Counted from the stretch's first letter, positions 49,401-59,046 are shown. The stretch: 64,000 bases of DNA from Flavobacterium psychraerolatum (GCF_025960985.1 NZ_JAOQMX010000005.1:1-64000); one strand, 5' to 3'. Notes: a model not told the origin generated them from the letters alone. Translations and numbers: made by a program.

Positions 49401-49573
49401 ATTACAACTTCGGCACTTGCTCCTTGATAATTAGCAGCAACAGTAACTGTTGGTGGTGCGATTTCGGGATATTGTGAAACGGGAAGAGAGACTAACCCTA
49501 ATACTCCCAGTATAACGATGATAATAGAAATTACCGTTGACAATACAGGCCTGTCAATGAATTTTGAAAACAT
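46409..49573 (-). CDS. RND efflux pump, inner membrane transporter (HAE1 family)
   Basis: The 1054-residue pump has twelve membrane helices and two large periplasmic loops. The proton-relay Asp pair is in GIVVDDAIVVVEAV, and helix 1 is followed by the PEIAPPTVTV segment; the second half has LAKNAILIVEFA. HAE1 pumps, such as AcrB, use the proton gradient to export drugs, bile salts or similar compounds. It lies 27 bp after the adaptor gene and overlaps the channel gene. Confidence 0.97.
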   Translation of the reverse strand: MFSKFIDRPVLSTVISIIIVILGVLGLVSLPVSQYPEIAPPTVTVAANYQGASAEVVMNSVVIPLEEQINGVEDMSYMTSTSNNDGSATISIYFKLGTNPDLAAVNVQNRVSRATPLLPQEVTKAGVTTSKRQSDNILIFSLYSENPDYDMTFLQNYANINILPKIKRVPGVGEAVIFGQKDYSMRIWLKPDIMGAYGLVPADITALLAEQNIEAAPGQLGENSDQSFQYTLKYKGRLQDTKEFEDIIVRSTENGEILKLGDVAKIELGAVNYASNTLTNGNQSVAIAIAQTAGSNAQEVIEGSLKVLDDAKVNFPKGVNYTTLINANDFLEESITKVVHTLIEAFILVFIVVFVFLQDWRSTLIPAISVPVAIIGTFFFLSLFGFTINLLTLFALVLAVGIVVDDAIVVVEAVHAKMEAGEHDPRKAAHSAMADISSAIISITLVMSAVFIPVSFISGSAGVFYKQFGLTLAIAIVLSAINALTLSPALCAIFLKNHGEKQNSGFLDRFYTAFNVGFDATTSKYKRSVEFLVKRKWLAFLGIAVFAGIFVLLLNITPKAFVPGEDTGAILSDVSLPPGTSLENTEKVLLEIENKIKDIPEIKEILRISGRSLISGTGSNYGMVIVKLKTWGVRKEANQEISVIVGELFKRAAAVKNAKVLFFARPTLVGFGFTNGFEFQLQDQKGGTIQELSDVNNKFLAALNSRPEIKYAATSFSPNYPQYRIDLNVAAIKKSGLTVTDVLGTMQGYYGGVYASNFNKFGKQFRVVYQSEPQFRRDPESLNQVMVRNNKGQMAPISQFLKLEKTFGPQAIDRFNLFTSVKVTGAPKDGYSTGDAIKAVEEVASQSLPIGYGYEFSGMTREEISAGGQTLYIFILCLVFVYFLLAAQYESYILPFAVLISLPIGLAGAYIFAFFFNISNNIYLQITLIMLIGLLAKNAILIVEFAADARRKGLSITQAAITGSVARLRPILMTSFAFILGLLPLMLAKGAGAVGNNAIGTGAIGGMLIGTVLGVFVVPILFIVFQTLQEKISVKPLPTTNNSDVPSLDNENEK

Positions 49574-49600
49574 ACTCTGTTATTTATTCAAATTAATTAA

Positions 49601-50704
49601 TTACTTTTTATCTGCCTCCATGATGGTAGAATAATCGACCACTTCTGGTTTGATTTGTGTTCCTTCAGAAACGATTCCAACACCTTCGATCAAAATTTTA
49701 TCACCAACGTTCAATCCTTTATCAACTACAAAAAAGCGACCACCTGGAACAGTACGTACTTCTACAGGAACAGCTTTTACTTTATTTTCTTTGTCTGTAA
49801 TAAGTACAATACGTTTGTCTTGCAATTCCAATGTTGCATTTTGAGGGATCAAAATAACATTTTGTAAATCAGTTGGAATTTGAATTGTTCCACTTCCTCC
49901 AGAACGTAATAAATGATTACTATTTGCAAAACTTGCTCTTACATTAAAGGAACCTGTTTGAGTATTGGCTTGACCACTGAAAGTTTCAATTTTACCCTTT
50001 TGATCAAATAAGCTTCCGTTACTTAAAATCAAATTAACTCTTGGCATTTTGGCTATTTTGGATTGAAAGCTAGTTCCTTCAGCATTCATCATAATATCCA
50101 ATTGTTGTTTTTCATTCACAGAAAAATAAGCAAAAATCGTACTTACATCAGAGACACGTGTCATTGGCTCAGCTGTTTGACTGTTTACATAACTACCTAC
50201 TTTAAGTGGTAAATTACCAACAATACCATTCACAGGACTTTTGATAGTGGCATAATTAATTTTGGCTACAATACTTTGATACGTACTTTTAGCACTTGCC
50301 AAATTTGCTTTGGCTGTTTCTAGTTGCACATCACTAATAATATTGCGATCTACCAAGGGTTTCAAACGATTCACTTCTACTTGACTAGCTGACATTTTTG
50401 CTTTGGCAGCATTCGCTTCTTGATTTGCCGTTTGTGTTTCTAGTTTAAAAAGAATTTGACCAGCTTTCACTTCTTGTCCTTCTTGAACATATATTTTTTC
50501 AATATAACCGTCAACTTTAGCACGAATGTCGACGTCGCTAGCTCCTTCTAGAGTTGCTGGGTATTCAGCCAATAGGGTAGTGTTGGATGGAGCAACAGCA
50601 ACTACTTTATAAGGCATTACTGGAGGAGCTGCTTTTTCTTCGTTTTTTTTACCGCATGCTACTAGCAATACTAAACTTATAATTGTTAGTGAAATTTTCT
50701 TCAT
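49601..50704 (-). CDS. RND efflux periplasmic adaptor (membrane fusion protein)
   Basis: The 367-residue lipoprotein (lipobox LVAC, Cys17) has the barrel-sandwich strands (DIRAKVDGYIEKIYVQEGQEVKAGQIL), an alpha-helical hairpin at about 95-145 and the returning strand TIKSPVNGIVGN. It bridges the pump and the outer membrane channel. It begins 14 bp after the regulator gene, so all four genes are one operon. Confidence 0.96.
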   Translation of the reverse strand: MKKISLTIISLVLLVACGKKNEEKAAPPVMPYKVVAVAPSNTTLLAEYPATLEGASDVDIRAKVDGYIEKIYVQEGQEVKAGQILFKLETQTANQEANAAKAKMSASQVEVNRLKPLVDRNIISDVQLETAKANLASAKSTYQSIVAKINYATIKSPVNGIVGNLPLKVGSYVNSQTAEPMTRVSDVSTIFAYFSVNEKQQLDIMMNAEGTSFQSKIAKMPRVNLILSNGSLFDQKGKIETFSGQANTQTGSFNVRASFANSNHLLRSGGSGTIQIPTDLQNVILIPQNATLELQDKRIVLITDKENKVKAVPVEVRTVPGGRFFVVDKGLNVGDKILIEGVGIVSEGTQIKPEVVDYSTIMEADKK

Positions 50705-50718
50705 TGAGATAGATTATT

Positions 50719-51240
50719 TTAAAGGTTTTTATTATTATGTTCTATATGTTGGTGATTGTGATTCTTAATTTCGATTTTTTTAAATTCAGCGATCGTCTGC
50801 TGAAATGACTTTTCAATTTTCTGAATGTGTTTTTTATAAGATATAATATTTTCGAGGTTGTCTATTTCTTCAGTGCAAGAAGCTGATTTATGGCGATAAT
50901 CATGCATCTTGTCAATTATATTTCTCTCAGCCTCAATTAGTTTTAGATAATTACTTAGTCGATCGCTTAAAGATGCTGATTTGAAATATTTTTTTCGATC
51001 ACCACTTATTGTAAAGTAGTACACCTTTTCCATACTTAACAATAGTTTTAAATTAGTTGAAATCGAACTTTTACTAGCTGATAATTTATCAATCAACTGT
51101 TCGAATGTCAGACCAGATCTACAACCGTCAATAATTAAAACCCCCAAAATTCTAGCAGCCAAGGGAGGAATTTGATATAATGACTCAAAATGAATTCCAA
51201 ATAGTTCTATGATTTCTTCTCTTTCTTTTTCGATTTCCAT
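50719..51240 (-). CDS. GbsR/MarR-family transcriptional regulator of the efflux operon
   Basis: The 173-residue protein has a winged helix: the recognition region LTFEQLIDKLSASKSSISTNL is at about 60-80, followed by the wing YFTISGDRKKYFK, and a C-terminal coiled helix for dimerisation. GbsR-type regulators form dimers that bind palindromes. It heads the operon, and its own promoter overlaps a perfect 26-bp palindrome, so it is likely an autorepressor released by an efflux substrate. The predicted transcript start is only about ten bases before the ATG, so the message is almost leaderless. Confidence 0.9.
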   Translation of the reverse strand: MEIEKEREEIIELFGIHFESLYQIPPLAARILGVLIIDGCRSGLTFEQLIDKLSASKSSISTNLKLLLSMEKVYYFTISGDRKKYFKSASLSDRLSNYLKLIEAERNIIDKMHDYRHKSASCTEEIDNLENIISYKKHIQKIEKSFQQTIAEFKKIEIKNHNHQHIEHNNKNL

Positions 51241-51254
51241 CTAGATTTTTTTTG

Positions 51255-51285
51255 CAAATTTAAGGTTAGTTCGGTAATTACCGAA
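51255..51285 (-). promoter_or_regulatory. Promoter of the efflux operon
   Basis: On the minus strand TTCG (51282-51285) is followed after 19 bases by TAAATTTG (51255-51262). This is the Bacteroidetes layout with one mismatch in the -33 box. It is overlapped by the palindromic operator. Confidence 0.65.
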
Positions 51286-51296
51286 CTAACCGAACT
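51265..51296. promoter_or_regulatory. Palindromic operator, probably for the GbsR-type regulator
   Basis: Bases 51265-51290 are a perfect 26-bp palindrome built from AGTTCGGT (51268-51275) and its inverse ACCGAACT (51280-51287). A third ACCGAACT half-site follows directly at 51289-51296, nine bases on. It covers the -33 box and spacer of the operon promoter. Confidence 0.8.
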
Positions 51297-51398
51297 TAAA
51301 TTAATGTTAAACTATCGTTTAATAATTAATAATAATTTAACAAATACCAAAAACAAAGGAAAGACCAAGCAGATACGTGATTTGAAATCTAATTTTTA

Positions 51399-51406
51399 TA
51401 TATTTG
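51399..51406 (+). promoter_or_regulatory. Promoter -7 box for the HD-domain gene
   Basis: Exact TATATTTG, 22 bp before the GTG start at 51429. The nearest TTTG upstream (51381-51384) is at 14-base spacing, shorter than normal. Confidence 0.55.
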
Positions 51407-51428
51407 TGGACCTAAAATAAAAGTTCTT

Positions 51429-52670
51429 GTGAGTCAAATCAACAAACTAAAAATATTCAATGACCCTATTTATGGGTTTATTTCGATTCCTAATGCATTA
51501 ATTTATGATTTGATCCAGCATCCTTATTTTCAAAGGCTGCGAAGAATAACTCAAATGGGATTATCATATTTAGTATATCCTGGTGCGCATCATACTCGTT
51601 TTCATCATGCTTTGGGCTGTATGCACTTAATGCAAAAAGCAGTAGACGTATTACGATTCAAAGGTGTAGAGATCTCTCCCGAAGAAGAAAATGCTTTATA
51701 TATTGCTATATTACTTCATGATATTGGTCATGGTCCATTTTCACATACTATGGAAAAAACTATAGTAGAAGACGTGCATCACGAACAAATTTCATTACTC
51801 TTCATGGAACAAATGAATATTGAGTTTGACGGAAAATTAGATTTAGCTATTCAAGTTTTCAAAGGTGACTATCATAGAAAATTCATGCTACAGTTGATTT
51901 CGAGTCAATTAGATATGGATCGTATGGATTATTTAAAAAGAGATAGTTTTTATTCTGGCGTAGCCGAAGGTAATGTCAACTCTGAACGTTTAATTCAGAT
52001 GATGAATGTAGTTGACGAAGTTTTAGTAATTGAAGAAAAGGGTATTTACTCTGTTGAAAAATTCCTAATGTCCAGACGTTTAATGTACTGGCAAGCCTAC
52101 CTACACAAAACAAGCTTAGCAGCTGAATTAACATTGACCAAAGTATTAAAACGAGCTAAAGAATTGACCAGTAAAGGAATTAATCTACCTTGTAGTATTC
52201 CATTACAATTCTTTATGAAAAATAAAATTGATCTAGCTTCGTTTGATGCAGAAAATCTAAATTTATTTTCGCAATTAGACGATGTTGATATCGTGAGCGC
52301 CTTGAAGTCTTGGCAATATGATGACGACTATATTCTATCTACTTTGAGTAAGATGATTATCAATCGAGACTTACCAAAAATAAAATTATCAAGTGAAAAG
52401 CCCACAATTGATGATATAGAATTACTAAAAGAACAATTCGCAAAAGAGCATAATTTGAGTTTATTGGATACAAATTATTTTATATTCAAGGGAAAAATAA
52501 AAAATCAAGCCTACAGCAAAGAAGCAGAACCTATTCATATTTTAAAAAAAGACCGTTCTGTCGAAGATGTTTTTGAGTCAGCAGATCAATTGAACTTAAA
52601 ATCATTATCGAAGCTTGTAACGAAATATTATATTTGTTTCCCAAAACAACTTGAACAAATAAAGATTTAA
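51429..52670 (+). CDS. HD-domain phosphohydrolase (dNTPase-like)
   Basis: The 413-residue protein starts with GTG and has the metal motif of HD hydrolases: HHTRFHHALGCMHLM, then ILLHDIGHGPFSHTME with the HD pair, and LDMDRMDYLKRDSFYSG with the last Asp. The combination is that of SAMHD1/YwfO-like proteins, which cleave deoxynucleoside triphosphates or related nucleotides. The start FNDPIYGFI and the later half are of this family too. The physiological substrate is not known. A promoter -7 box lies 22 bp upstream, and lpxD follows after 98 bp on the same strand. Confidence 0.9.
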   Translation: MSQINKLKIFNDPIYGFISIPNALIYDLIQHPYFQRLRRITQMGLSYLVYPGAHHTRFHHALGCMHLMQKAVDVLRFKGVEISPEEENALYIAILLHDIGHGPFSHTMEKTIVEDVHHEQISLLFMEQMNIEFDGKLDLAIQVFKGDYHRKFMLQLISSQLDMDRMDYLKRDSFYSGVAEGNVNSERLIQMMNVVDEVLVIEEKGIYSVEKFLMSRRLMYWQAYLHKTSLAAELTLTKVLKRAKELTSKGINLPCSIPLQFFMKNKIDLASFDAENLNLFSQLDDVDIVSALKSWQYDDDYILSTLSKMIINRDLPKIKLSSEKPTIDDIELLKEQFAKEHNLSLLDTNYFIFKGKIKNQAYSKEAEPIHILKKDRSVEDVFESADQLNLKSLSKLVTKYYICFPKQLEQIKI

Positions 52671-52684
52671 CATCAATTTTTTTA

Positions 52685-52692
52685 TATTTTTG
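52685..52692 (+). promoter_or_regulatory. Possible -7 box for the lipid A cluster
   Basis: TATTTTTG fits TAnnTTTG, 76 bp before lpxD. No good -33 element was found at 19 bases, so confidence is low. Confidence 0.4.
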
Positions 52693-52768
52693 TCAAAATC
52701 AAAATACAATCATTTTTTTATAACACTTAAAAGGTATTATAAGGTTATGAAAAAATAATTTAATTACA

Positions 52769-53812
52769 ATGAAATTTACAGCAGAACAAATAGCGGGTAT
52801 TTTAGAAGGAGAAGTAATTGGTAATCCGAATGCTGAAGTTCATCAATTGTCTAAAATTGAAGAAGGACAGACTGGTTCTTTGACTTTTTTAGCCAATCCA
52901 AAATACAATCATTTTATTTATACTACAAAAGCAACAATTACGATTGTAAACAAAACTTTTGTAGCAGAATCAAAATTAAATACTACTTTGATAAAAGTAG
53001 ACGATGCTTATTTATCTTTTACCAAATTATTAGAATTTTACGACTCCGTTAAGGGACTCAAAAACGGAATTGAACAACCTGTTGTAATTTCTGAAGGAGT
53101 TGTGTACGGAGAAAATTTTTATTTAGGAAGTTTTAGCTATATTGGTACCAACGTAAAAATAGGGGACAATGTAAAGATTTATCCTAATTGCTATATAGGT
53201 GATAATGTAAAAATAGGTGATAATGTCACCCTTTTTGCTGGAGCAAAAATCTATTCTGAGACCGAAATAGGGAATCAATGTAAAATACATTCGGGTTCTA
53301 TAATTGGTTCGGATGGTTTTGGTTTTGCACCAAATGCAGATGGATCTTTTAAAAAAATTCCTCAAATAGGAAATGTTATTATAGAAGATGATGTCGAAAT
53401 AGGTTCTTGTACTACTATCGATAGAGCTACAATGGGCTCTACGATTATAAGAAAAGGAGTTAAATTAGACAATCAGATACAAGTAGCACATAATGTCGAA
53501 ATAGGAGAGAATACCGTAATAGCAGCTCAAACAGGAATTGCAGGTTCAACTAAAATTGGTAAAAACGGAATGATTGGTGGGCAAGTTGGAATTGCTGGGC
53601 ATTTAACTATTGGAAACAATGTTCGCATTCAAGCACAATCAGGTGTTGGTAGAAATATAAAAGATAGTGAAGTATTGCAAGGTAGTCCAACATTTGGATA
53701 CAATGATTTTAGTAAATCATATGTTCATTTCAAGAATCTGCCAAAAATAATTACAGAAATTGAAGAGTTAAAGAAACAAATATTAAACACAAAAAACGGA
53801 AACAATGGTTAA
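52769..53812 (+). CDS. lpxD: UDP-3-O-acylglucosamine N-acyltransferase
   Basis: The 347-residue enzyme adds the N-linked acyl chain to UDP-3-O-acyl-GlcN in lipid A synthesis. It has the N-terminal uridine-binding domain ([20 protein letters not shown]), then about ten hexapeptide repeats forming a left-handed beta helix. The catalytic His region is [16 protein letters not shown]. It overlaps lpxC/fabZ by 8 bp. A second LpxD-like gene lies at 56757; this one is the longer and the more typical. Confidence 0.94.
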   Translation: MKFTAEQIAGILEGEVIGNPNAEVHQLSKIEEGQTGSLTFLANPKYNHFIYTTKATITIVNKTFVAESKLNTTLIKVDDAYLSFTKLLEFYDSVKGLKNGIEQPVVISEGVVYGENFYLGSFSYIGTNVKIGDNVKIYPNCYIGDNVKIGDNVTLFAGAKIYSETEIGNQCKIHSGSIIGSDGFGFAPNADGSFKKIPQIGNVIIEDDVEIGSCTTIDRATMGSTIIRKGVKLDNQIQVAHNVEIGENTVIAAQTGIAGSTKIGKNGMIGGQVGIAGHLTIGNNVRIQAQSGVGRNIKDSEVLQGSPTFGYNDFSKSYVHFKNLPKIITEIEELKKQILNTKNGNNG

Positions 53813-55199
53813 ACAGAAGACCATCAAAACAGAAATCTCTTTAACAGGGGTTGGATTGCACACAGGTAAAGAAGTTATTATGACTTTTAAACCTGCTCCA
53901 GTAAATAACGGATTTACTTTTGTTAGAATTGATCTAGAAGGACATCCTGTTGTTGAAGCAGATGCAAATTATGTGGTAAATACACAAAGAGGAACTAATT
54001 TGGAAAAATTAGGAGTAAAAATCCAAACTCCTGAGCATGTACTTGCTGCATTAGTTGGCTGTGATTTAGACAACGTAATTATTGAGCTAAATGCTTCAGA
54101 ATTACCTATAATGGATGGGTCCTCTAAATATTTTGTTGAAGCACTAGAGAGCGCTGGTGTTGATGAACAAAATACAAAAAGAAACGTTTATGTTGTGAAA
54201 GAAGTTATTTCGTTTACAGATGAAGCATCTGGAAGTGAAATTCTAGTAATGCCTAGTGACTCTTATAGCATAACTACAATGGTTGATTTTGGCACTAAAA
54301 TATTAGGTACTCAAAATGCCACTCTTAAAAATATGGATGATTTCAAAACTGAAATCTCTAACTCGAGAACCTTTAGTTTCCTGCATGAATTAGAATCACT
54401 CTTAGAGAACGGTTTAATTAAAGGTGGAGACTTAAATAATGCAATTGTTTATGTAGATAAAGAAATATCTGCCAGCACAATGGAGAAATTAAAAGTTTCT
54501 TTTGGTAAAGACACTTTGAATGTAAAACCAAATGGTATTTTAGACAATCTTACATTGCACTACCCAAATGAAGCTGCAAGACATAAATTACTTGATGTAG
54601 TGGGAGATTTAGCTTTGATTGGAACAAGAATTCAAGGAAAAGTTATTGCTAACAAACCTGGTCATTTTGTAAATACACAATTTGCTAAAAAAATGGCCAA
54701 AATTATTAAAATAGAACAACGTAATTTTGTTCCAACTTTTGATTTACATCAAGAACCATTAATGGATGTTAATAAAATCATGTCAGTTTTACCACATAGA
54801 CCTCCATTTTTATTAATTGATAGAATTATTGAAATGTCTGAAAATCATGTAGTGGGAATGAAAAATGTTACTATGAATGAAAATTTCTTCGTAGGGCATT
54901 TTCCAGAAGCACCAGTAATGCCAGGAGTTTTAATCGTTGAAGCAATGGCCCAAACAGGTGGTATATTAGTTTTAAGTACTGTTCCTGATCCAGAAAATTA
55001 CCTGACTTATTTCATGAAAATGGATAATGTGAAATTTAAACACAAAGTTTTACCAGGGGATACTTTGCTTTTCAAATGTGATTTAATTACACCTATTCGT
55101 AGGGGGATTTGTCACATGCAGGCCAATGCATACGCTAACGGAAAATTAGTAGCAGAAGCTGAATTAATGGCTCAGATAGCTTTAAAACCACAACACTAA
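53805..55199 (+). CDS. lpxC/fabZ: Fused UDP-3-O-acyl-GlcNAc deacetylase / 3-hydroxyacyl-ACP dehydratase
   Basis: The 464-residue protein joins LpxC (about 1-305) to FabZ (about 315-464), a fusion known from Bacteroidetes. The LpxC half shows [21 protein letters not shown] with a zinc His, and the active-site segment NPGHFVNT-like VIANKPGHF. The FabZ half shows [13 protein letters not shown], the catalytic [19 protein letters not shown], and [12 protein letters not shown]. It commits UDP-acyl-GlcNAc to lipid A and dehydrates hydroxyacyl-ACP, placing two users of the same acyl pool on one chain. Confidence 0.95.
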   Translation: MVKQKTIKTEISLTGVGLHTGKEVIMTFKPAPVNNGFTFVRIDLEGHPVVEADANYVVNTQRGTNLEKLGVKIQTPEHVLAALVGCDLDNVIIELNASELPIMDGSSKYFVEALESAGVDEQNTKRNVYVVKEVISFTDEASGSEILVMPSDSYSITTMVDFGTKILGTQNATLKNMDDFKTEISNSRTFSFLHELESLLENGLIKGGDLNNAIVYVDKEISASTMEKLKVSFGKDTLNVKPNGILDNLTLHYPNEAARHKLLDVVGDLALIGTRIQGKVIANKPGHFVNTQFAKKMAKIIKIEQRNFVPTFDLHQEPLMDVNKIMSVLPHRPPFLLIDRIIEMSENHVVGMKNVTMNENFFVGHFPEAPVMPGVLIVEAMAQTGGILVLSTVPDPENYLTYFMKMDNVKFKHKVLPGDTLLFKCDLITPIRRGICHMQANAYANGKLVAEAELMAQIALKPQH

Positions 55200-55251
55200 G
55201 TGAAATTTAAGAGCTAATGCTCTACAAATTAAATAATTTAAAAAAAAGTAG

Positions 55252-56040
55252 ATGAATCAACCATTAGCTTATGTTCATCCAGGTGCAAAAATCGCTAAAA
55301 ATGTGGTTATAGAACCTTTTACAACTATTCATAATAATGTTATCATTGGTGATGGTACTTGGATTGGATCCAACGTAACCATCATGGAAGGTGCTAGAAT
55401 TGGTAAAAATTGTAACATCTTTCCAGGTGCTGTTATTTCTGCTGTACCCCAAGATTTAAAATTTGGAGGAGAAGACTCTCTTGCCATTATAGGTGATAAT
55501 TGCACTATTAGAGAATGTGTTACCATTAATAGAGGTACAATTGCATCCGGACAAACGACCATTGGAAACAATTGTTTAATCATGGCTGCAGCTCATATTG
55601 CACACGATTGTCACGTTGGTAATAATGCAATTATTGTTAATGGTGTTTTACTTGGAGGACATGTTACCGTTGGTAATTATGCAGTAATCGGCGGATTATC
55701 AGCTGTTCATCAATTTATAAGTATTGGAGATCATGCAATGATTTCTGGTGGCTCATTGTTAAGAAAAGACGTACCTCCCTTTACGAAAGCGGCTAAAGAG
55801 CCCTTATCGTATGTAGGTATTAACTCCGTAGGATTGAGAAGAAGAGGTTTTACACCTGAAAAAATTAGAGAAATTCAAGATATCTATCGTATTCTTTATC
55901 AAAAGAATTACAATACAACTCAGGCAATAGGCATTATAGAAGCAGAAATGGAAGCTACTCCAGAACGGGATGAAATTTTAGATTTTATTCGCAATTCATC
56001 TAGAGGAGTAATGAAGGGGTACACGAGTAGTACCTTATAG
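55252..56040 (+). CDS. lpxA: UDP-GlcNAc O-acyltransferase
   Basis: The 262-residue enzyme makes the first step of lipid A: an acyl chain from hydroxyacyl-ACP to UDP-GlcNAc. Most of it is a beta helix of hexapeptide repeats (for example IGDGTWIGSNVTIMEGARIG), with the catalytic His in IMAAAHIAHDCHVGNN and the C-terminal helical domain (RRGFTPEKIREIQDIYRIL). It lies 52 bp after lpxC/fabZ. Confidence 0.95.
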   Translation: MNQPLAYVHPGAKIAKNVVIEPFTTIHNNVIIGDGTWIGSNVTIMEGARIGKNCNIFPGAVISAVPQDLKFGGEDSLAIIGDNCTIRECVTINRGTIASGQTTIGNNCLIMAAAHIAHDCHVGNNAIIVNGVLLGGHVTVGNYAVIGGLSAVHQFISIGDHAMISGGSLLRKDVPPFTKAAKEPLSYVGINSVGLRRRGFTPEKIREIQDIYRILYQKNYNTTQAIGIIEAEMEATPERDEILDFIRNSSRGVMKGYTSSTL

Positions 56041-56099
56041 TACATAATTAAATATAAATTGCTAATAGACAAAAGCTATTAGCCAAAAGCAACATAATA

Positions 56100-56666
56100 A
56101 TGGCATCTACATCAGATATTAAAAACGGACTTTGTATAAAACACAATCACGATATTTACAAAATCATTGAATTTCTTCATGTTAAACCAGGTAAAGGCCC
56201 TGCATTTGTAAGAACGAAATTGAGATCATTGACCAATGGTAAAGTTTTGGACAATACTTTTTCTGCAGGACATAAAATTGAAGCAGTACGAGTAGAAACT
56301 CATACTTTTCAATTTTTATATCCAGAAGGAGATGATTTTCATTTTATGAACACAGAGACTTTTGAGCAAATTACTTTGGATAGAAATGTTTTAGATTCTC
56401 CAGGTTTGTTAAAGGAAGGAGAAAATGTAATGGTTCAAATTAATACTGAAACAGAACTTCCTTTATCAGTCGATATGGCTCCTTCTGTAATATTAGAAGT
56501 TACCTATACAGAACCAGGTTTAAAAGGAAATACTGCTACAAATGCAACAAAACCAGCAACGGTTGAAACGGGTGCAACAGTAAATGTACCTTTATTTATT
56601 AACGAAGGTGATAAAATTAAAATTGATACTGCTTCCTGTTCTTATATGGAGCGTGTAAAAGAGTAA
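56100..56666 (+). CDS. efp: Elongation factor P
   Basis: The 188-residue, three-domain OB-fold protein relieves ribosome stalling at polyproline. The tip loop is VKPGKGPAF with Lys32, corresponding to the modified Lys34 of E. coli EF-P. The C-terminal signature VNVPLFINEGDKIKIDT is present. Its place between lpxA and an lpxD-like gene is common in Flavobacteria. The lysine-modifying enzymes EpmA/EpmB are not in the window. Confidence 0.96.
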   Translation: MASTSDIKNGLCIKHNHDIYKIIEFLHVKPGKGPAFVRTKLRSLTNGKVLDNTFSAGHKIEAVRVETHTFQFLYPEGDDFHFMNTETFEQITLDRNVLDSPGLLKEGENVMVQINTETELPLSVDMAPSVILEVTYTEPGLKGNTATNATKPATVETGATVNVPLFINEGDKIKIDTASCSYMERVKE

Positions 56667-56756
56667 TGTTTTTTCAGTTTTCGATTTCAATCTTTCTATC
56701 ATTCTAGTGTTGAAATCGAAAACTTACTATTTATACATTTAATACCTAAGTCCAGT

Positions 56757-57686
56757 ATGAAATTTCAAAAAGTAACCACTTTAGAAGAAATTGCAAATTT
56801 ACTTCAATGTGAATTTGTCGGAGATAAAGATTTTCCTGTTCTTGGCATGAATGAAATTCATGTGGTAGAAGCAGGAGATATTGTTTTTGTAGATCATCCT
56901 AAGTATTATGACAAAGCACTTCAATCTGCTGCAACTATTGTATTAATTAATAAAAAAGTTGATTGCCCTGAAGGAAAAGGACTTTTAATCTCTGATGATC
57001 CTTTTAGAGATTTTAATACATTAACTAATTATTTCAAACCTTTTCAATCGTCCTCAACTTCCATTTCGCCTTCAGCAAAAATAGGAGTAGGGACTATCAT
57101 TCAACCCAATGTTTTTATTGGCCATAATGTAATTATTGGAGATCATTGCTTAATTCATTCTAATGTATCCATTTATGACCATACAATCATAGGGGACAAT
57201 GTAATCATCCATGCTGGAACGATCTTAGGAGCTGATGCTTTTTATTATAAAAAAAGAGTATCCGGTTTTGATCAATTAATTTCTGGAGGTAGAGTTGTTA
57301 TTGAAGATAACGTTGGAATTGGTGCCTTGTGTACTATCGACAAAGGTGTTACAGGTGATACCACTATTGGTGAAGGAACCAAAATAGACAATCAAGTTCA
57401 TGTTGGTCATGACACTGTTATAGGTAAAAAATGCTTAATAGCATCACAGACTGGAATTGCAGGATGTGTAATTATTGAAGATGAAGTTACGTTGTGGGGA
57501 CAAGTAGGAACCACAAGCGGTATTACTATAGGATCGAAGGCAGTTATTATGGGACAAACAGGTGTAACCAAATCGGTTGCAGGAGGGAAATCTTATTTTG
57601 GAACTCCCATACAAGAATCAAGAGAGCAGTTAAAACAACTTGCTAATCTTAAAAAAATTCCTGAAATTTTAACCAAATTACGATAG
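56757..57686 (+). CDS. Second LpxD-like N-acyltransferase homologue
   Basis: This 309-residue protein resembles LpxD: an N-terminal uridine-binding-like domain ([21 protein letters not shown]) and a hexapeptide beta helix with [19 protein letters not shown] at the catalytic position. It is about 40 residues shorter than lpxD at 52769 and lacks its C-terminal helical tail. Presence of both in one cluster suggests specialised acyl choice or a related sugar substrate. It overlaps nothing and is followed after 2 bp by the NTF2-like gene. Confidence 0.85.
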   Translation: MKFQKVTTLEEIANLLQCEFVGDKDFPVLGMNEIHVVEAGDIVFVDHPKYYDKALQSAATIVLINKKVDCPEGKGLLISDDPFRDFNTLTNYFKPFQSSSTSISPSAKIGVGTIIQPNVFIGHNVIIGDHCLIHSNVSIYDHTIIGDNVIIHAGTILGADAFYYKKRVSGFDQLISGGRVVIEDNVGIGALCTIDKGVTGDTTIGEGTKIDNQVHVGHDTVIGKKCLIASQTGIAGCVIIEDEVTLWGQVGTTSGITIGSKAVIMGQTGVTKSVAGGKSYFGTPIQESREQLKQLANLKKIPEILTKLR

Positions 57687-57688
57687 TT

Positions 57689-58051
57689 ATGACTGCAAAA
57701 GAATTAGTTCTTGATTTTTACAAATCTGATGCCTTGATTGATTGTGAAGTAATGAAACAATATATCCATCCGGATATTCATATCGATTGGAATAATAGTA
57801 ATGGATTCTTAGAATTAAACTATGAAGCTATTTTAGCTTTCACAAGTAACTTAAGTTCGGGTTATGTAAGATCAAAAGCTAAAATAAGTCATATTATTGC
57901 AGAAAATAATCTAGTTTCAGTTCACTATTCACATGTTGTTAAGACGATAGAAAATCCAAGAGAAGACATGTTGGTTGGTCATTTTATGGTAATCTGGGAG
58001 ATAAAAGACAATAAATTATTCCGTGGGTTTCAAATCAGTCAAAAACCTTGA
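57689..58051 (+). CDS. NTF2-like / SnoaL-like small protein
   Basis: The 120-residue protein looks like an NTF2 fold: an N-terminal helix pair (TAKELVLDFYKSDALIDCEVMKQY), HPDIHIDWNNSNG, then strands such as NNLVSVHYSHVVKT and FMVIWEIKDNKLFRGFQIS. Such cones bind small ligands or act as enzymes; none can be named here. It starts two bases after the LpxD-like gene, so cotranscription is almost certain. Confidence 0.8.
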   Translation: MTAKELVLDFYKSDALIDCEVMKQYIHPDIHIDWNNSNGFLELNYEAILAFTSNLSSGYVRSKAKISHIIAENNLVSVHYSHVVKTIENPREDMLVGHFMVIWEIKDNKLFRGFQISQKP

Positions 58052-58103
58052 TTTTTGTTTTAAAAAATCGAAAGTTCTACACAGTTTAATGCCTACTATT
58101 TTA

Positions 58104-58111
58104 TATTTTTG
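58104..58111 (+). promoter_or_regulatory. Possible -7 box for sucD
   Basis: TATTTTTG fits TAnnTTTG, 36 bp before the start codon. The -33 side is poor. Confidence 0.45.
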
Positions 58112-58147
58112 CAACACAAAATTTAAAAACTACATAAAATATATATC

Positions 58148-59020
58148 ATGAGTGTTTTAGTTAATAAAGATTCCAAAATAATTGTTCAAGGATTTACAGG
58201 AAGCGAAGGTACATTCCATGCTTCTCAAATGATTGAATACGGTACAAACGTTGTTGGAGGAGTTACTCCAGGAAAAGGTGGTACTACACATTTAGACCGT
58301 CCAGTTTTTAATACAGTAAAAGATGCTGTTGATCAAGTTGGAGCTGATACTACAATCATTTTTGTACCACCAGCTTTTGCCGCTGATGCAATCATGGAAG
58401 CTGCAGATGCAGGTATCAAGGTAATCATCGCTATAACAGAAGGAATTCCTGTTGCAGATATGATTAAAGCAAATGGATATGTAAAAGAAAGAAATGCTAG
58501 ATTGATCGGACCTAACTGTCCAGGAGTTATTACTCCAGGTGAAGCCAAAGTTGGTATTATGCCAGGTTTCGTTTTCAAAAAAGGAACTGTTGGTATTGTT
58601 TCTAAATCTGGAACTTTAACATACGAAGCTGCTGATCAAGTAGTTAAACAAGGTCTAGGTATCACTACTGCTATTGGTATTGGTGGAGATCCAATCATTG
58701 GAACTACAACAAAAGAAGCAGTCGAATTGTTGATGAATGATCCAGAAACAGAATGTATCATCATGATTGGTGAAATTGGTGGTCAATTGGAAGCTGATGC
58801 TGCAAAATGGATTAAAGCTGATGGTAACCGTAAGCCAGTTATTGGTTTTATCGCTGGAGAAACTGCTCCTGCTGGTAGAACAATGGGTCATGCAGGTGCT
58901 ATTGTTGGAGGTACTGATGATACAGCTGCTGCCAAAAAACAAATTATGAGAGACAACGGAATTCATGTTGTTGATTCACCAGCTGAAATTGGTAAAAAAG
59001 TAAAAGAAATTTTAGGATAA
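58148..59020 (+). CDS. sucD: Succinyl-CoA synthetase alpha subunit
   Basis: The 290-residue subunit carries the CoA-binding fold ([13 protein letters not shown]), the [12 protein letters not shown] segment, [18 protein letters not shown], and the phosphohistidine loop [13 protein letters not shown]. With the beta subunit it makes ATP or GTP from succinyl-CoA in the TCA cycle. The beta gene sucC is not next to it. It ends at a clear terminator. Confidence 0.96.
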   Translation: MSVLVNKDSKIIVQGFTGSEGTFHASQMIEYGTNVVGGVTPGKGGTTHLDRPVFNTVKDAVDQVGADTTIIFVPPAFAADAIMEAADAGIKVIIAITEGIPVADMIKANGYVKERNARLIGPNCPGVITPGEAKVGIMPGFVFKKGTVGIVSKSGTLTYEAADQVVKQGLGITTAIGIGGDPIIGTTTKEAVELLMNDPETECIIMIGEIGGQLEADAAKWIKADGNRKPVIGFIAGETAPAGRTMGHAGAIVGGTDDTAAAKKQIMRDNGIHVVDSPAEIGKKVKEILG

Positions 59021-59046
59021 ACTTTTCTTGAAATTAAAATACAAGG

